From assembly GCA_004194705.1 (NCBI GenBank), contig SADC01000575.1, positions 20,441 through 84,440 on the forward strand: DNA of 64,000 bases, read 5' to 3'. The DNA comes from Ditylenchus dipsaci (Eukaryota > Nematoda > Chromadorea > Rhabditida > Anguinidae). The notes beneath the pieces are model-generated. The model was not told where the DNA came from. It ran no database searches and worked only from the letters and a program-made list of their open reading frames with translations. The translations under genes were made by a program, and so were the position numbers. Position 1 is the first letter of the stretch, and each line of letters starts with the position of its first letter. Shown here piece after piece: positions 33,571 through 43,340 of this stretch.

Positions 33571-33815
33571 TAGCGAGTCGCAATTGTAGCGAGTCGCAAT
33601 TGTAGCGAGCAATTGTAGCGAGTCGCAATTGTAGAGTCGCAATTGTAGCGAGTCGCAATTGTAGCGAGTCGCAATTGTAGCGAGTCGCAATTGTAGCGAG
33701 TCGCAATTGTAGCGAGTCGCAATGTAGCGAGTCGCAATTGTAGCGAGTCGCAATTGTAGCGAGTCACAATTGTAGCGAGTCGCTGTAGCGAGTCACAAGT
33801 TGTAGCGAGTCGACG
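33571..33815. repeat. 16-bp satellite TTGTAGCGAGTCGCAA, about 15 copies
   Basis: Direct tandem copies of a 16-bp unit GTAGCGAGTCGCAATT, some truncated, form the right arm of the element 32046-33822. Consecutive units meet at AATTGTAGCG/CGCAATT, so the junction is partly self-complementary. The left arm has only about three units, so the right arm expanded after insertion or was copied asymmetrically. Apparent reading frames through it are repeats of YNCDSLQLRLAT and are not genes. Confidence 0.9.
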
Positions 33816-34310
33816 TTTTACCGTATGTAATACCATAAGCCGATCCCCTTAAGTTTTCTGATAGTAGAATGTTTGATCCAATGGACTAGAGTAATGAGTG
33901 GAATTTCACGTAAATATCTGCCCAAGCATAACTTTGGTTTTAAAAATGTTTTATAGATTTTAGTTTCTGGTTTTTATTACACTTCTTTATACAAATACTT
34001 TTATTTGTTGTTTCTGTGATTAATGAAGCCTGTGATTATCTTTATGTCAACCGCTGTGCCGTCCCTTTTCTGCTAGAGTATGGTCAAGTAAAGGAGCTGC
34101 CTGTCACTTTTATCATCAGGTATTATTCTCCCAAAGTACTACTTCTCCACCCTTTTCAATAATATTTGGCGATTGTGCTGTCGGATAAATGCATGGGATA
34201 TATGACGAAAAAGGTTAGTTGGGATCTCGTTTGTATTTCTTTATTCTAATATATTTCCGTTTAACGTTTACTATCAAAATATTTGTATCGTTTCTCCAAT
34301 ACTTTCGATT

Positions 34311-34511
34311 ATAATCTTATCTCTAATAAGGCCCCACCTTCTAATAAGGCCCATGTCTTACAAGGTGTTGAAAATAAGGTCACACCTTAAATAAGGCCTA
34401 ATTAGGCCTAAAAAGGCAACTTCTAATAAGACCCCACCTTCTAATAAGGTCCCACCTTCAAAGAGGTGTTGAAAAATAAGGCCCCATGGGGCCTTATTAG
34501 AGATAATACGG
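34311..34511. mobile_element. CCGTATTT-type MITE with AAGGCCCCACCTTCTAAT arms
   Basis: The right end ATTAGAGATAATACGG before TA and the degenerate left end ATCTTATCTCTAATAAGG are inverted. Units of TAAGGCCCCACCTTCTAA are repeated in both arms. It ends about 30 bp before the start codon of the TSP1 gene at 34540 and could contribute to its promoter or 5' UTR. Confidence 0.7.
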
Positions 34512-34539
34512 TAAATCAGCTTTGATTTTCAGATTATCA

Positions 34540-35556
34540 ATGGCTGATTACATTGCGCTTTTTGTTTATATACTTTTCGTTTGTTTATGTGAGATTCTAT
34601 TCTTAATTGTGAGTGAAAAAAGTTTACATACGATTTTAAGACACTGTGTTTGGTGGTCCACTCAAATTCGTGTGGAGCAGGATAACCAGAAGGTGCTTCT
34701 ATTGTAGACCCTTTGTCTTTTTTAAATTATTTTGTGTGTACTTAAGAGTTTTCATGTTGGACCAGAGGCTAGGACTACTTTTGAATTGGTCGAAGAGTAC
34801 AGACCGCTGTCTACTGCTTTTAATCAACTAAATCGTACGTTTTTTTAAATTATTTTTCCATTAAAATTTACCCAAACTTGTAGGACCTAGAGCACACTCT
34901 TCTTCACTCAACAAAACACCAGCAGCGGTTGGTTTTTTAAAGATTTTACTGAAGAACTTTTTATAATTTTGTTTTAGGGGCTCAGGCCACAACAAGCTCA
35001 AATTTTAGTGGACTTCGGAGATGTAACAATCGACAACCAGCATCAAGGTCGAGATGAACACGCCAAAAATCTTCTAACCCCAACCTTCTCTAATGACTCG
35101 AATGGCAACAAGCCAAGTAAATTTAATTTTTCGCTTAATTTAATCGTCATTTAAATTGGAGAGCACAGTCAGTGGCTGGAATGGACTCGCTGGAGCGGTT
35201 GTAACAACGGAGAAAGGATTCGTCTCCGTCAATGCCTGGAGGTGAACAACGTCAAGTGTCAGGTGAACTCGTTTTTATTATAATTTTCAGCTTATTTGAC
35301 TTTAGAAATAATATTTCAGGGTGAAAATGTGCAAAGTCAGAAGTGTTTCTCGTTCCAGCATTCCGACATTCCATTTGCCAAAGATCCTTTAACCATTGAA
35401 AAGAAATTATGGGCGGTGAGCCAGAAGAGCCTATTCGCGTCTGATTTCTTGCTAAATTATCTCTTCCAATCATCTCGTTTGGCCCTAATTTATTTTTCAT
35501 ATATGAATTACAAACTTCAATTTTGTTTTGGGATCACTGTATTTCTGCTTTTTTAA
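34540..35556 (+). CDS. Second secreted TSP1-domain protein
   Basis: Exon 1 (34540-34608) encodes a hydrophobic signal or anchor (MADYIALFVYILFVCLCEIL). Later exons 34766-34834, 34884-34927, 34978-35116, 35162-35262 and 35320 onward join in phase. A short exon between 34609 and 34765 is needed to link exon 1 (phase 0) with the next (phase 1) and is not resolved; 34641-34690 is a candidate. The TSP1 domain is in the 35162 exon (QWLEWTRWSGCNNGERIRLR, then QC and VKCQ) and the next (VQSQKC). It has the W-x-x-W-x-x-W-like core and paired Cys. The last frame runs through a hydrophobic stretch to TAA 35554-35556, overlapping AATAAA (35555-35560); a donor at 35416 (GTGAGC) is an alternative end. It resembles the minus-strand TSP1 gene in layout (signal, linker, TSP1), suggesting a small family; sequence identity is low. 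Confidence 0.7.
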
Positions 35557-35599
35557 TAAATCGTGCACAACTTTTTTAAATTTTTAAAATGCGGAGACC

Positions 35600-36171
35600 A
35601 CCATTTCTTTCCTTTCTCGACAAGTTTTTACATTCGTTACCGTCTAGATTTTTAAGTCTTCTGCTTAGTTTTTGAAAGTAGTAAAAGGTCATCTATATTA
35701 GATTTGACGCATAATGAGTCAAAAATAGAACGATCCAAAAAATTGCTGATCCCCGCCTTAATTTTCAAACCGCACGGCATGCCCCTTTAATTCACTAAAA
35801 ATATTTTAAAAAAATCGTGGTGAGGCCGTCAAGGTTTCAAACCGAGCTCAATTTTTAACCTTCATTGACACAACAATCAAAATTCGACAATCTCCAAAGT
35901 CATGAGCTTTTTTGCAAAGAGATGGATATGTAAACGATGAGTCAAAAAATTCTAGCACTTTCTAACGGCAATGACTTTTCGTCTGGATCGAATTCCGAAA
36001 TTCTGTAAACGCAGAACAACTCAATTTTTCATAGCAATTTTCTTGGTATATATGTGAAAACACGATTTTCGTTTGGTTCCCTATGTGGTTTCGGTCCTGG
36101 TTTGTGGAATGCCTCTGGATAAGCGATTCCCAAACCACAGGAGGACAAGGAGAAAATGGTGTTTTTACATG
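35600..36171. other. Gene-free stretch downstream of the second TSP1 gene
   Basis: No exon is seen. 36010-36170 contains a diverged palindrome (ACACGATTTTCG... and GGAGAAAATGGTGTTTTTAC) related to 19310-19450, including the shared GGTCCTGGTTTGTGGAATGC centre. Confidence 0.4.
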
Positions 36172-36412
36172 CCGTATTCCTCTAATAATAATAATAAGAG
36201 CCCATGGGCACTTATTTTTCCAACACCCAAAAATTTGAAATTTTTTAGGTTGATTTCAAGACTTTTAAGTGAAATTTTAAAATGTAAAAAGTGGGATGGG
36301 TAGAACTCGTGAAAGTTAAGAAAATGCATCAAACAGTTTTGCAAAATATTCTCTTTCGGCTAAGATATAGGTGTTCAAAGTTGGGGATGGGCGCTTATTA
36401 GAGGAAATACGG
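36172..36412. mobile_element. CCGTATTT-type MITE
   Basis: CCGTATTCCTCTAATAATAA at left and TTATTAGAGGAAATACGG at 36395-36412 are inverted; TA follows on the right. The interior resembles the 39801-40044 copy (AAAATTTGAAATTTTTTAGG block). It directly abuts another palindrome at 36414. Confidence 0.75.
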
Positions 36413-36413
36413 T

Positions 36414-36632
36414 ATACCCAGGGATGATATATGTTTTTAAAAAGATTTGTACTTTTTTTGGGACCCCAAATCTTTTTTATTTTTGAAGTTTTTAGTCAAA
36501 ATCTTTTTTTTTCGCTCCAAAATAGCAATAAGCACTGGATAAAATTGCACTTTTTGACGAAAAATGACCAAATTGTACTTTTTTTGACCAAATGTACTTT
36601 TTTTCGAAATTTTGAGATATCATCCCTGGGTA
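36414..36632. mobile_element. Foldback MITE, CCCAGGGATGATAT ends
   Basis: CCCAGGGATGATATATG at 36418 and GATATCATCCCTGGG ending at 36630 are inverted copies, both bordered by TATA. Arms contain TTTTTAAAAAGATTTGTACTT and AAAAAGTACATTTGGTC-like sequence. A single-arm relative is at about 14280-14385. It sits exactly between two CCGTATTT MITEs, so three TA-bordered palindromes are head to tail. Confidence 0.7.
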
Positions 36633-36634
36633 TA

Positions 36635-37809
36635 CCGTATTTTCTCTATTAATCCCCCACTCTCTAATAAACCCCACTCTCTAATAATCCCCACCCCCGA
36701 GGGGGGTTGAAAAATAATCCCCCACTCTCTAATAATCCCCCACCCCTAAACCCATAGGGTAGAGGGACTATCAGTTCGTGACAATTTTCATTCGTGACTA
36801 TATCGGTTTGTGACCATCAATTTGTGACTACTCCAATTCGTGATCATGTCAATGTATGAATAAATTTTTTTGAATTTAATTTTCTATTCAAAAAATTCAC
36901 ACGTCTGAGCCCGTCCTAACGTGCACTGACCTACCCATCGTCTGAAGGTACATCTCCAATGAGTGAGGTATTTTTCATGTTTTTTGATGAGCGAAGAGTC
37001 CTAACTTTTTTTTCTGAATTAGATCTTTTTCTGTTGGTACCATCTTGTGGCTTAGATCAAGAACTACCGAATGCGCCATTGATTAAATAGATACTGTCGG
37101 GGAAATGTGGATAAAATGGAATGAATTCTCACTCGAAAACTCATTCGAATTCGCGCTCGAAACAAGTAAAATCTTTTTTAACAGTATCTATTAAATCAGA
37201 AACGTATCTGGTAGCTCTGAATATAAGCTACAATATGGTACCAACAGAAAAAAAGTTGGTGCTCTTCCCGCCTTGAAGGCATTAAAAATCCCTCACTCAT
37301 TGGTGATGCGGCTTGAGGGTCCGTCTGAGACATAAAAACATGACAAAATAAACGTAAAGAAACAAGGAATTTTCATATAGTGATTTTCCAATGCTGACAA
37401 GTTACTTTTTGCAGTAGGAGAGTGCGATGCCCATAATTGACAAGTTGATGGATAGAACCACTCGGTTTTGCCAATGTAAGTCAAATAAATTACATGTTTC
37501 GAGTGGGATCATACATCCGATCAACTTCCACCGGCTTCCACTAATAATTATGGAGCTACTCAAACATTTAATCATTTTTTTCTTCTTTATTACTGAATAC
37601 TAAAATGGATGGGAGAGCACCCAACAGATATTATGGATCAGCGCCCTTCAAGTGATCACAAACCAACGAACCAAGTCACAAATTGATATGGTCACAAAAA
37701 ATTCAAACGAATTTTTCATTGAAAAAAAATATCCCTTTCTCTAATAATCCCCACCCTAGAGAGGGGTTGAAAAATGATCCCCCATGCGGGTGTAATAGAG
37801 AAAATACGG
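36635..37809. mobile_element. CCGTATTT-type element carrying two nested palindromes
   Basis: Outer ends CCGTATTTTCTCTATTAATC and the complement at 37791-37809 (ATAGAGAAAATACGG) are flanked by TA. Units of CCCCCACTCTCTAATAAT form the left arm. Inside, 36760-36870 and 37650-37710 form inverted arrays of a TTCGTGACNATnTCGGTTTGTGAC type, and within these a further palindrome (36960-37310) has the TTGGTACCATCTTGTGGCT arm shared with 19575 and 50520. No gene is present. Confidence 0.8.
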
Positions 37810-39767
37810 TATACTAAAAAGTTATATGAAAAGCTGAGTCGTTCTGCATTTACGGAACTTTGGAATTTGAAACAGACCAAAATTTATTACCGTTTACATG
37901 TGTTAGAATTTCTTCATAAACCTTGCATATGGACTTGCCAGAACCTGTTGATGCGAGTTCAAACACGTATTTTTTTTTCAAATTTTAAACAGGGTAAGAT
38001 CTGCTTATGTTACCCTTTGTAGTTAGAGATACAGAAGATATTTCTTATCATTCAAAAGAAGATCATCTATGTCAGATTTTTGAGGTAAAAAAGTCTAAAG
38101 AATTAAAGATTTCGGTCCGACTTGTCAACTATATTTCCAAACACAAAAGAATTATAATTTTTGCTTGAATGCCTAAGTTTGTTCCAATCAGTGACTGCCT
38201 TTGCAAAAGGCGGGACCAACACAAACTTTTTCGTGAATAAAAAAATATTTAATTATGTCTTGAAATAGATGTTCAACTACTTGCTTTCTTGCTCTTTTTA
38301 CCACCACTACCAGCAATAATGGCCAGAGTGGCAAGTCAAGCTGTTAATCGAAAAAACATAAAGATGAACAAAATGGCTGTGAAATGCTCTGTGGGATGCT
38401 TTATTGTGTTTATTTAGCCGCACTACTATTACCGACATTTCAAGCCGCTGGATTTGACACATCCACCTCCTTCTTCTGCTCCAACCAGCAGCCAAAGGCA
38501 ATAAAAGAGGGCGCTCGGCCTGTTGTTGAAACATTTAATTAGTTAAGTCATGGCTCTTCTACCACTTACTTATTTCATTCTCGAGCCCTCAGATTTTGGA
38601 CAAGCTTGAGATGGATGATTTTATGTGAAAAGCTTACTCAAAGCTCACTTTAACCCGGTTAGACCCCCTGGGTACATCCCTGATCACAACCATTTTTCGA
38701 TCGTATTTTTATAATAAACTAAAAATATACTTGTAGAAATGACCATTCAGCGCAAAAATTTTTTTCAAAAAGTAATTCGGGCAGAATTAGATTAAAAATC
38801 CAAACTTCCAAAATTTTTGCTTCTGCTCAGAACTAGAAAAGATATCTGAGAGAACAAAGATAACCAAGGACCAAATACCAAGAGAGAGCCAGAATTTTTC
38901 AACGCAGGCCGAAAAAGTTTTGGCTCCCTTCTTGATTTTTGCTGTCATCCTTGCTGCTCTGGCCGGCCGATTTTCGGTTTTTCCGCTTAAAAGAATTGAT
39001 TTTCGGTTTCAGGCTTCCGGCCGAAAGCTTAGGCTTCAGTTTTTGGTTCAGCCTACCGACAACCTTATTTATTATTAGGAAATCGTTAGTTGAAATCATA
39101 CCTTAAGCGGTGATCTTTGTAAAAGCTATCAATCCAATAACTTTTGGTCTGGATAATATTAATTACGTCTTTGCAAATCAGTTGACTCAAAATAATAAGA
39201 ACAAAAATCTGTGTCTATTGAAGGCAAAGGTATTTAGCCAAAGGGGAGTAGTAGTATCAAATTCCCTGAAATATGTCGACCACTTGGAATGAGACTTTTT
39301 GTGGTTGTGTGACAAAAGGTTTTCCAAGGCAACATAGATGTCTTGAGTAGTAGAAGAAGGAATTATTATATTCTGGGAGGGGGAGGGCAAGCAATCTCAG
39401 TTCTCGACTCAATTTGCTCGGCTATATTGATTGTGTTTTTGAAGTGGGGATTGGTGGTTGGCTAAAATTATTAAAATGGCTTTTTTAGATGGCATACTCG
39501 AGAGTGTTAACACTCATTTGCATCGATACTCTCGGGCATGCTGCTATGAAAGGGGCATACCAGCGCGTTACACCGCAAATAAAGGTTGAGACCAGCAATT
39601 TTTTTGAAACGTTTTTTTACACTCGTTTTGCATTTATGTGATATTAATGACAACTGTCTACTTTTGAAAACTAGACTGAAAAGTTTTGTTGGATCAGGTA
39701 GGACGTTTATGAAAAAATTTAACATTGCTGGTTCTCTCGCTTATATTTGCGTTTTAACATGCTGGTA
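37810..39767. other. Gene-poor stretch
   Basis: No exon could be supported. 38300-38570 has splice-like signals and short Cys-containing frames on the minus strand but three competing frames and no family. 38880-39070 has repeated CGGCCGATTTTCGG / CCGGCCGAAAGC inverted words, a small foldback. Confidence 0.35.
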
Positions 39768-40465
39768 CAGTCGAACCTTTATATAACATAACTCTATATA
39801 CCGTATTTACTGTATTAAGTCCCATGGGGAGTTATTTTTCAACCTATAAAAAATCGAAAAATTTTGAGATCGATTTTGAGATTTTTGGGTGCTCAACCAA
39901 AATCTGAAAAGTGTAATCAGGTAAACTCGCGGCAACTGAGAAAACGCGAAAAGCAGATTTGCGAAATGTTCCCTCTAGGCTGAGATATAAGGTCCGTAGG
40001 GTGGGGACTTATTAGAGGGTGGGAAGTTAATACAGTAAATACGGTAACATAAATTTAACGTCGGAAGTTCGTTCCCACCTAGGGTCCGACACTTTTTTTT
40101 AGCCCGATTTTTTGAATTTTTTGTCAGTTCTGTTTTGACAGTCGGGTCCCAAATATCGCAAGGATTCCGATTTTGCCAATCGTTTTTCAGAAATCTAAAT
40201 TTTTTTCTTATAAAAAAGCAAAACCTCTATATAACATAAATAGTTTTGACGAAAATCCTGTTTTTTCACCGAGTTTTTGTTTTTTTTTTCAAAGAAAAAA
40301 ATTTTGAATTTCTAAAAAATGATTGGTGAAACCGGAATCCTTGCAATATTTGGAACCAGACTGTCAAAAAAGAACTGGCAAAAGCTTGAAAAATGGGTGT
40401 GAAAAAGGTGTCAAACCCGGTAACTTGGCCGGTCCGTTGAATTATGTTGTATAAAGGTTCGACTG
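39768..40465. mobile_element. TA-flanked palindrome, CAGTCGAACCTTTATATAAC ends, with nested MITE
   Basis: CAGTCGAACCTTTATATAAC after TA and the complement GTTGTATAAAGGTTCGACTG before TA define the element. Arms carry the shared block GTTCTGTTTTGACAGTC, TCGCAAGGATTCCGATTTTG, and its complement. A CCGTATTT MITE (39801-40044) is inserted at a TA in the left arm; it is close to 32707-32967. Confidence 0.85.
39801..40044. mobile_element. CCGTATTT-type MITE, near copy of 32707-32967
   Basis: TA, CCGTATTTACTGTATTAAGT ... CAGTAAATACGG, TA. The interior (AAAAATCGAAAAATTTTGAG, GGTGCTCAACCAAAATCTGA) is the reverse complement of the 32707-32967 interior with few changes. Confidence 0.85.
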
Positions 40466-42123
40466 TATGTTTCAAAAGATGCTTTGGTTAAAAATCATTT
40501 GATTTGTTTACTTATAAGACCTGTTTCAGACATCTCGGTACTTAAATTCATGCCACTATTGTCCCTATTTAGAAAAAACGGCTAAAGTTCACATTACCGA
40601 AAATCCGAAAACACGGCTTCAAGAAGTTTTGTAATTTTGTACTTTGGTCGGACCCCTCGGAAAATTGGAAATTGACTGTTTGGGCTAAAAAGAAATCTTA
40701 CGATGTGCTGAGTACGATAACATCAAATTCGGCCTCCTTTTCTTGGAAATTCGCCGAGAAGTGGCATCCCGCAATTTGGAGCTCAAAAAAACTAGTAGAT
40801 TTCTTAATACCATTTATACTCAGTGAAAATGTGATGACGCACAGTCTTTTCAAAGCTTATCAGATGCAGAATGAGTTGCTTATTCTAATGAGCACAAAAA
40901 CTTTACAATTTGTTGTATATTTTGGTGAAAAATGTGTTTTTTCAGAAAATCAGCATTTTTCGAACCTCAATTTTCGGCCAAAAAATTGCCTTGAAAATAG
41001 GAATTCGGCTTGCACCCTCTTAATTTTTAGTGCACCAGAAAGAAAATTTCATCATGCATCTTTTTGGTCGAAAATTTACGAAAAAAAGCGAGGGGAAGTA
41101 AGACCAAAAAGACCTTCGAAGTTTGCGCTTTAAACCATGTTTTCGTATTTCCGGTAAAGTGAAATGCGGCTGAAAGAACGAAAATTAGCGACTTTGTGTG
41201 AAATTAAAAGTGATCATATATATTTTTTAATTTTGATCTTAAGCTCAAGACCGATATTTTTTTAATGGTATAAGTCTCAAAAAATTAACAGTAGAAACAC
41301 TTTTATATTTTTTCAAAAAACCGGAGTAAGATAAAAAAAGTATTATAAAAAAGTATCATAAGTATTATGCTTTGATCCGGCCTGGAAAAAAGCCTGTGAT
41401 TGACCAGAACTTATTTGTTTTGTTAAAAATCTTTTGAAATTTTATCTGATATTTTGGCAAAATGGGTACTATATAAAATTTTAAATTGATTTATTTTAAA
41501 TTTTTTACAACTGCTTTTACGAAAAATATTAAATCATCAAAAAGATAAAAAAAATCAGTCAAATTTTTTGTTTATAAAAACGGAAAAGCCTCATACTTTT
41601 AACCTGAGCCCAATATCCTAAGTGCTAATGTTATAATATTATACTCTAAAAGACAGAACCAAAGACTTATGCAGCAATGGCTGGGATTCAAACTACTAAT
41701 TAAAAACTGTAATTTTATGTTTCTAAATGCTATAATTCTATTTCAAAGGCACTTATTCTACTAATAAGCCATTAATTCTGCTCAAAAATATTCCCCTGGG
41801 TGAAATTGACAAAAGTATTGTTGCAAATAAAAACATCTAATATTTTCTAAATTACTTTTGCATAAAAAAATATTGTTTATTTGTATGTGTTATGTCAACT
41901 ATTGGGTGGAAGTATGTTTTTAATTGTCAACTGCTCTTCCTCCTTCTCACTACTACTACTTAACTATTCAAATTGCCCTCTTTAAGGCATGTTTTTATAC
42001 AAACTTTGTTTCTTTTTCACCCCTAAATTTGTATTGCCTGTTGAATTAGCTAACTTGGTGCTGTCAAATACAGGCAGTGTGTGTGTTTAAATTAAATCCC
42101 AATGTTTTTAACATTAGTTTTAG

Positions 42124-42214
42124 ACAGGAATGTGCGACCGAGTGGAGAGAATTTCGACTGCAGCCATCAACCAGTAGAACGAGTCCATTCTCGCCCTAAT
42201 GATTTTGAAGACAG
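42124..42214 (+). CDS. Isolated exon-like segment
   Basis: Flanked by a good acceptor (TTTTAG) and a donor (GTACTA), 91 nt are open in one frame (RNVRPSGENFDCSHQPVERV, then HSRPNDFED) with coding-like composition. No partner exons or family were recognised. It lies just left of a long palindrome (42240-42660), and other exons may be hidden in the repeat-rich surroundings. Confidence 0.3.
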
Positions 42215-42239
42215 GTACTAATTTTTATTTATCAAATTT

Positions 42240-42660
42240 AAAGGACCATAGCCATCGCCGACAACGAGAATTTCAAATGTTTGAATTCGCGCGGGACAGG
42301 GTACTGGTGCACAATATGCGCCACATTTTTTTTCTTGAAAAATGCCTTGGTCCCCCTGTTGTTTTAAAGGTGACTATGTTCAACGTGATCATGTTAACCA
42401 TAATCACCATGATCACAATATTATCATAACTCCAATGGACAGGGAGGACCTTCAAAACAACAGGGGGGACCAAGGCATTTTTCAAGAAAAAAAATGTGGC
42501 GCATGTTGTGCACCAGTTCCGGACAGTTCTCTTTCGTCTCGCACTGTACTCTTTTGACTTGCTTCGAATGACTCAAAAGAGTACAATGAAAGACGAAAGA
42601 GAACTGTCCTGGGCGAACTCAAACATTGAAATTCTCGTTGTCGGCAACGGCTATGGTATT
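42240..42660. repeat. Long foldback with three concentric or adjacent palindromes
   Basis: Outer arms ACCATAGCCATCGCCGACAA and the complement ending GGCAACGGCTATGGT; next the arms around TGCACAATATGCGCCACATT and its complement, closing on TGATCATGTTAACCATAATC; and a separate palindrome at about 42528-42605 (TTCTCTTTCGTCTCGC ... GACGAAAGAGAA). No TSD was identified with confidence. No coding sequence. Confidence 0.6.
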
Positions 42661-43129
42661 TTAATAACACGGTGATTTGCCATATTTCCTCTTGTGCAAA
42701 CCTTCCCTTAAATTGACAAAATGTGGGTCCCCGACAATTCGCTCCCGCGGACAATTCGCTCCCTGAAATGTTTTCATTTGCAATTTTGTTGAAAAAATAT
42801 AACAAAAACAAAGTTTATAGAAGGAAAAAGGGTAGAGCATTATTAGCATTATTAATTGATCCCCCGGTAAGTTGGTGTCGTAATAGGTTACAGGTTCGGA
42901 TCCCGGTGGTGGCAAACATTTTATCTCAACTAGTCACAGAATAGCAAAAAAGTTAAAAAGACCAGTAAGCCTCAGGGTGGGTGAAAAAACCGTCTGCTAC
43001 CTCTAAAACCAGAATTTTGGATTTGGATTTAGCCTAAAATAATTAAAAATCATGGTTCCCTATCCAAAACCGTGTCCTGAAGACGGTTTGATACTGCAAA
43101 AATTGCAGGAACCCCAGTTCTGAAAAGTT

Positions 43130-43332
43130 CCAAGCCCAGTAGGGTATCCAGGTGGTGCGGTATAGTACTATCAAGATAATAGTACTCAAGTTGTTGTATC
43201 TGAGTAGAGATACTCAGGTAGAAGTACTTAGGCAGTGGTATTTGTTAGTGATAATAGTGTTAGCTACCCAGGTAGTAATACCCAGTTATTGCTACCAAGA
43301 TGGCGGTACTCAGGTAATAGTACGCAGGTGGT
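43130..43332. repeat. Degenerate minisatellite, TACTCAGGTAGTAGTA type
   Basis: Units of about 18-22 bp containing (A/C)CCAGGTAGTA or TACTCAGGTAGTA run for about 200 bp. It directly borders the hAT element at 43341, whose target duplication ATAAATAC is at its right edge. Confidence 0.55.
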
Positions 43333-43340
43333 ATAAATAC

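Larger units (their letters stand above)
32046..33822. mobile_element. TIR element with GACTCGCTAC satellite arm, 9-bp target duplication
   Basis: GTATGTAAT occurs at 32037-32045 and 33823-33831. Just inside, both ends carry CGACTCGCTACAACTTGTGACTCGCTACAGCG in inverted orientation after about 10 variable bases. The right arm has expanded into a satellite (33571-33815). The interior includes repeated GGATATCCACCTGG-type units (32150, 32475), a palindrome with arms of about 180 bp (32525-32700 and 32970-33150), a nested CCGTATTT MITE at 32707-32967, and a diverged LTR-like piece at 33361-33525. The 9-bp duplication points to Mutator-like or foldback-type transposition; no transposase is visible. 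Confidence 0.75.

Noticed and set aside
33571..33815. A regular repeat array reminiscent of CRISPR
   Set aside because: Direct 16-bp repeats with no spacers, inside a eukaryotic transposon arm.
33496..33836. Frames with YNCDSLQLRLAT repeats on the minus strand
   Set aside because: Translation of the 16-bp satellite; the unit length is not a multiple of three, so the frame cycles by chance.
38307..38534. Possible small Cys-rich secreted peptide on the minus strand
   Set aside because: Three frames are equally plausible across the putative splice sites, and AATAAA-like signals fall inside the longest one; not enough to call a gene.
40672..41133. A 153-codon open frame on the plus strand
   Set aside because: No recognisable motif, starts at a non-ATG position, composition matches surrounding AT-rich DNA, and no splice signals or neighbours support it. 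Kept out as a likely chance frame.
42850..42915. Possible tRNA or SINE (GGTTCGGATCCCGG)
   Set aside because: B-box-like word only; no A box at the right distance and no cloverleaf.
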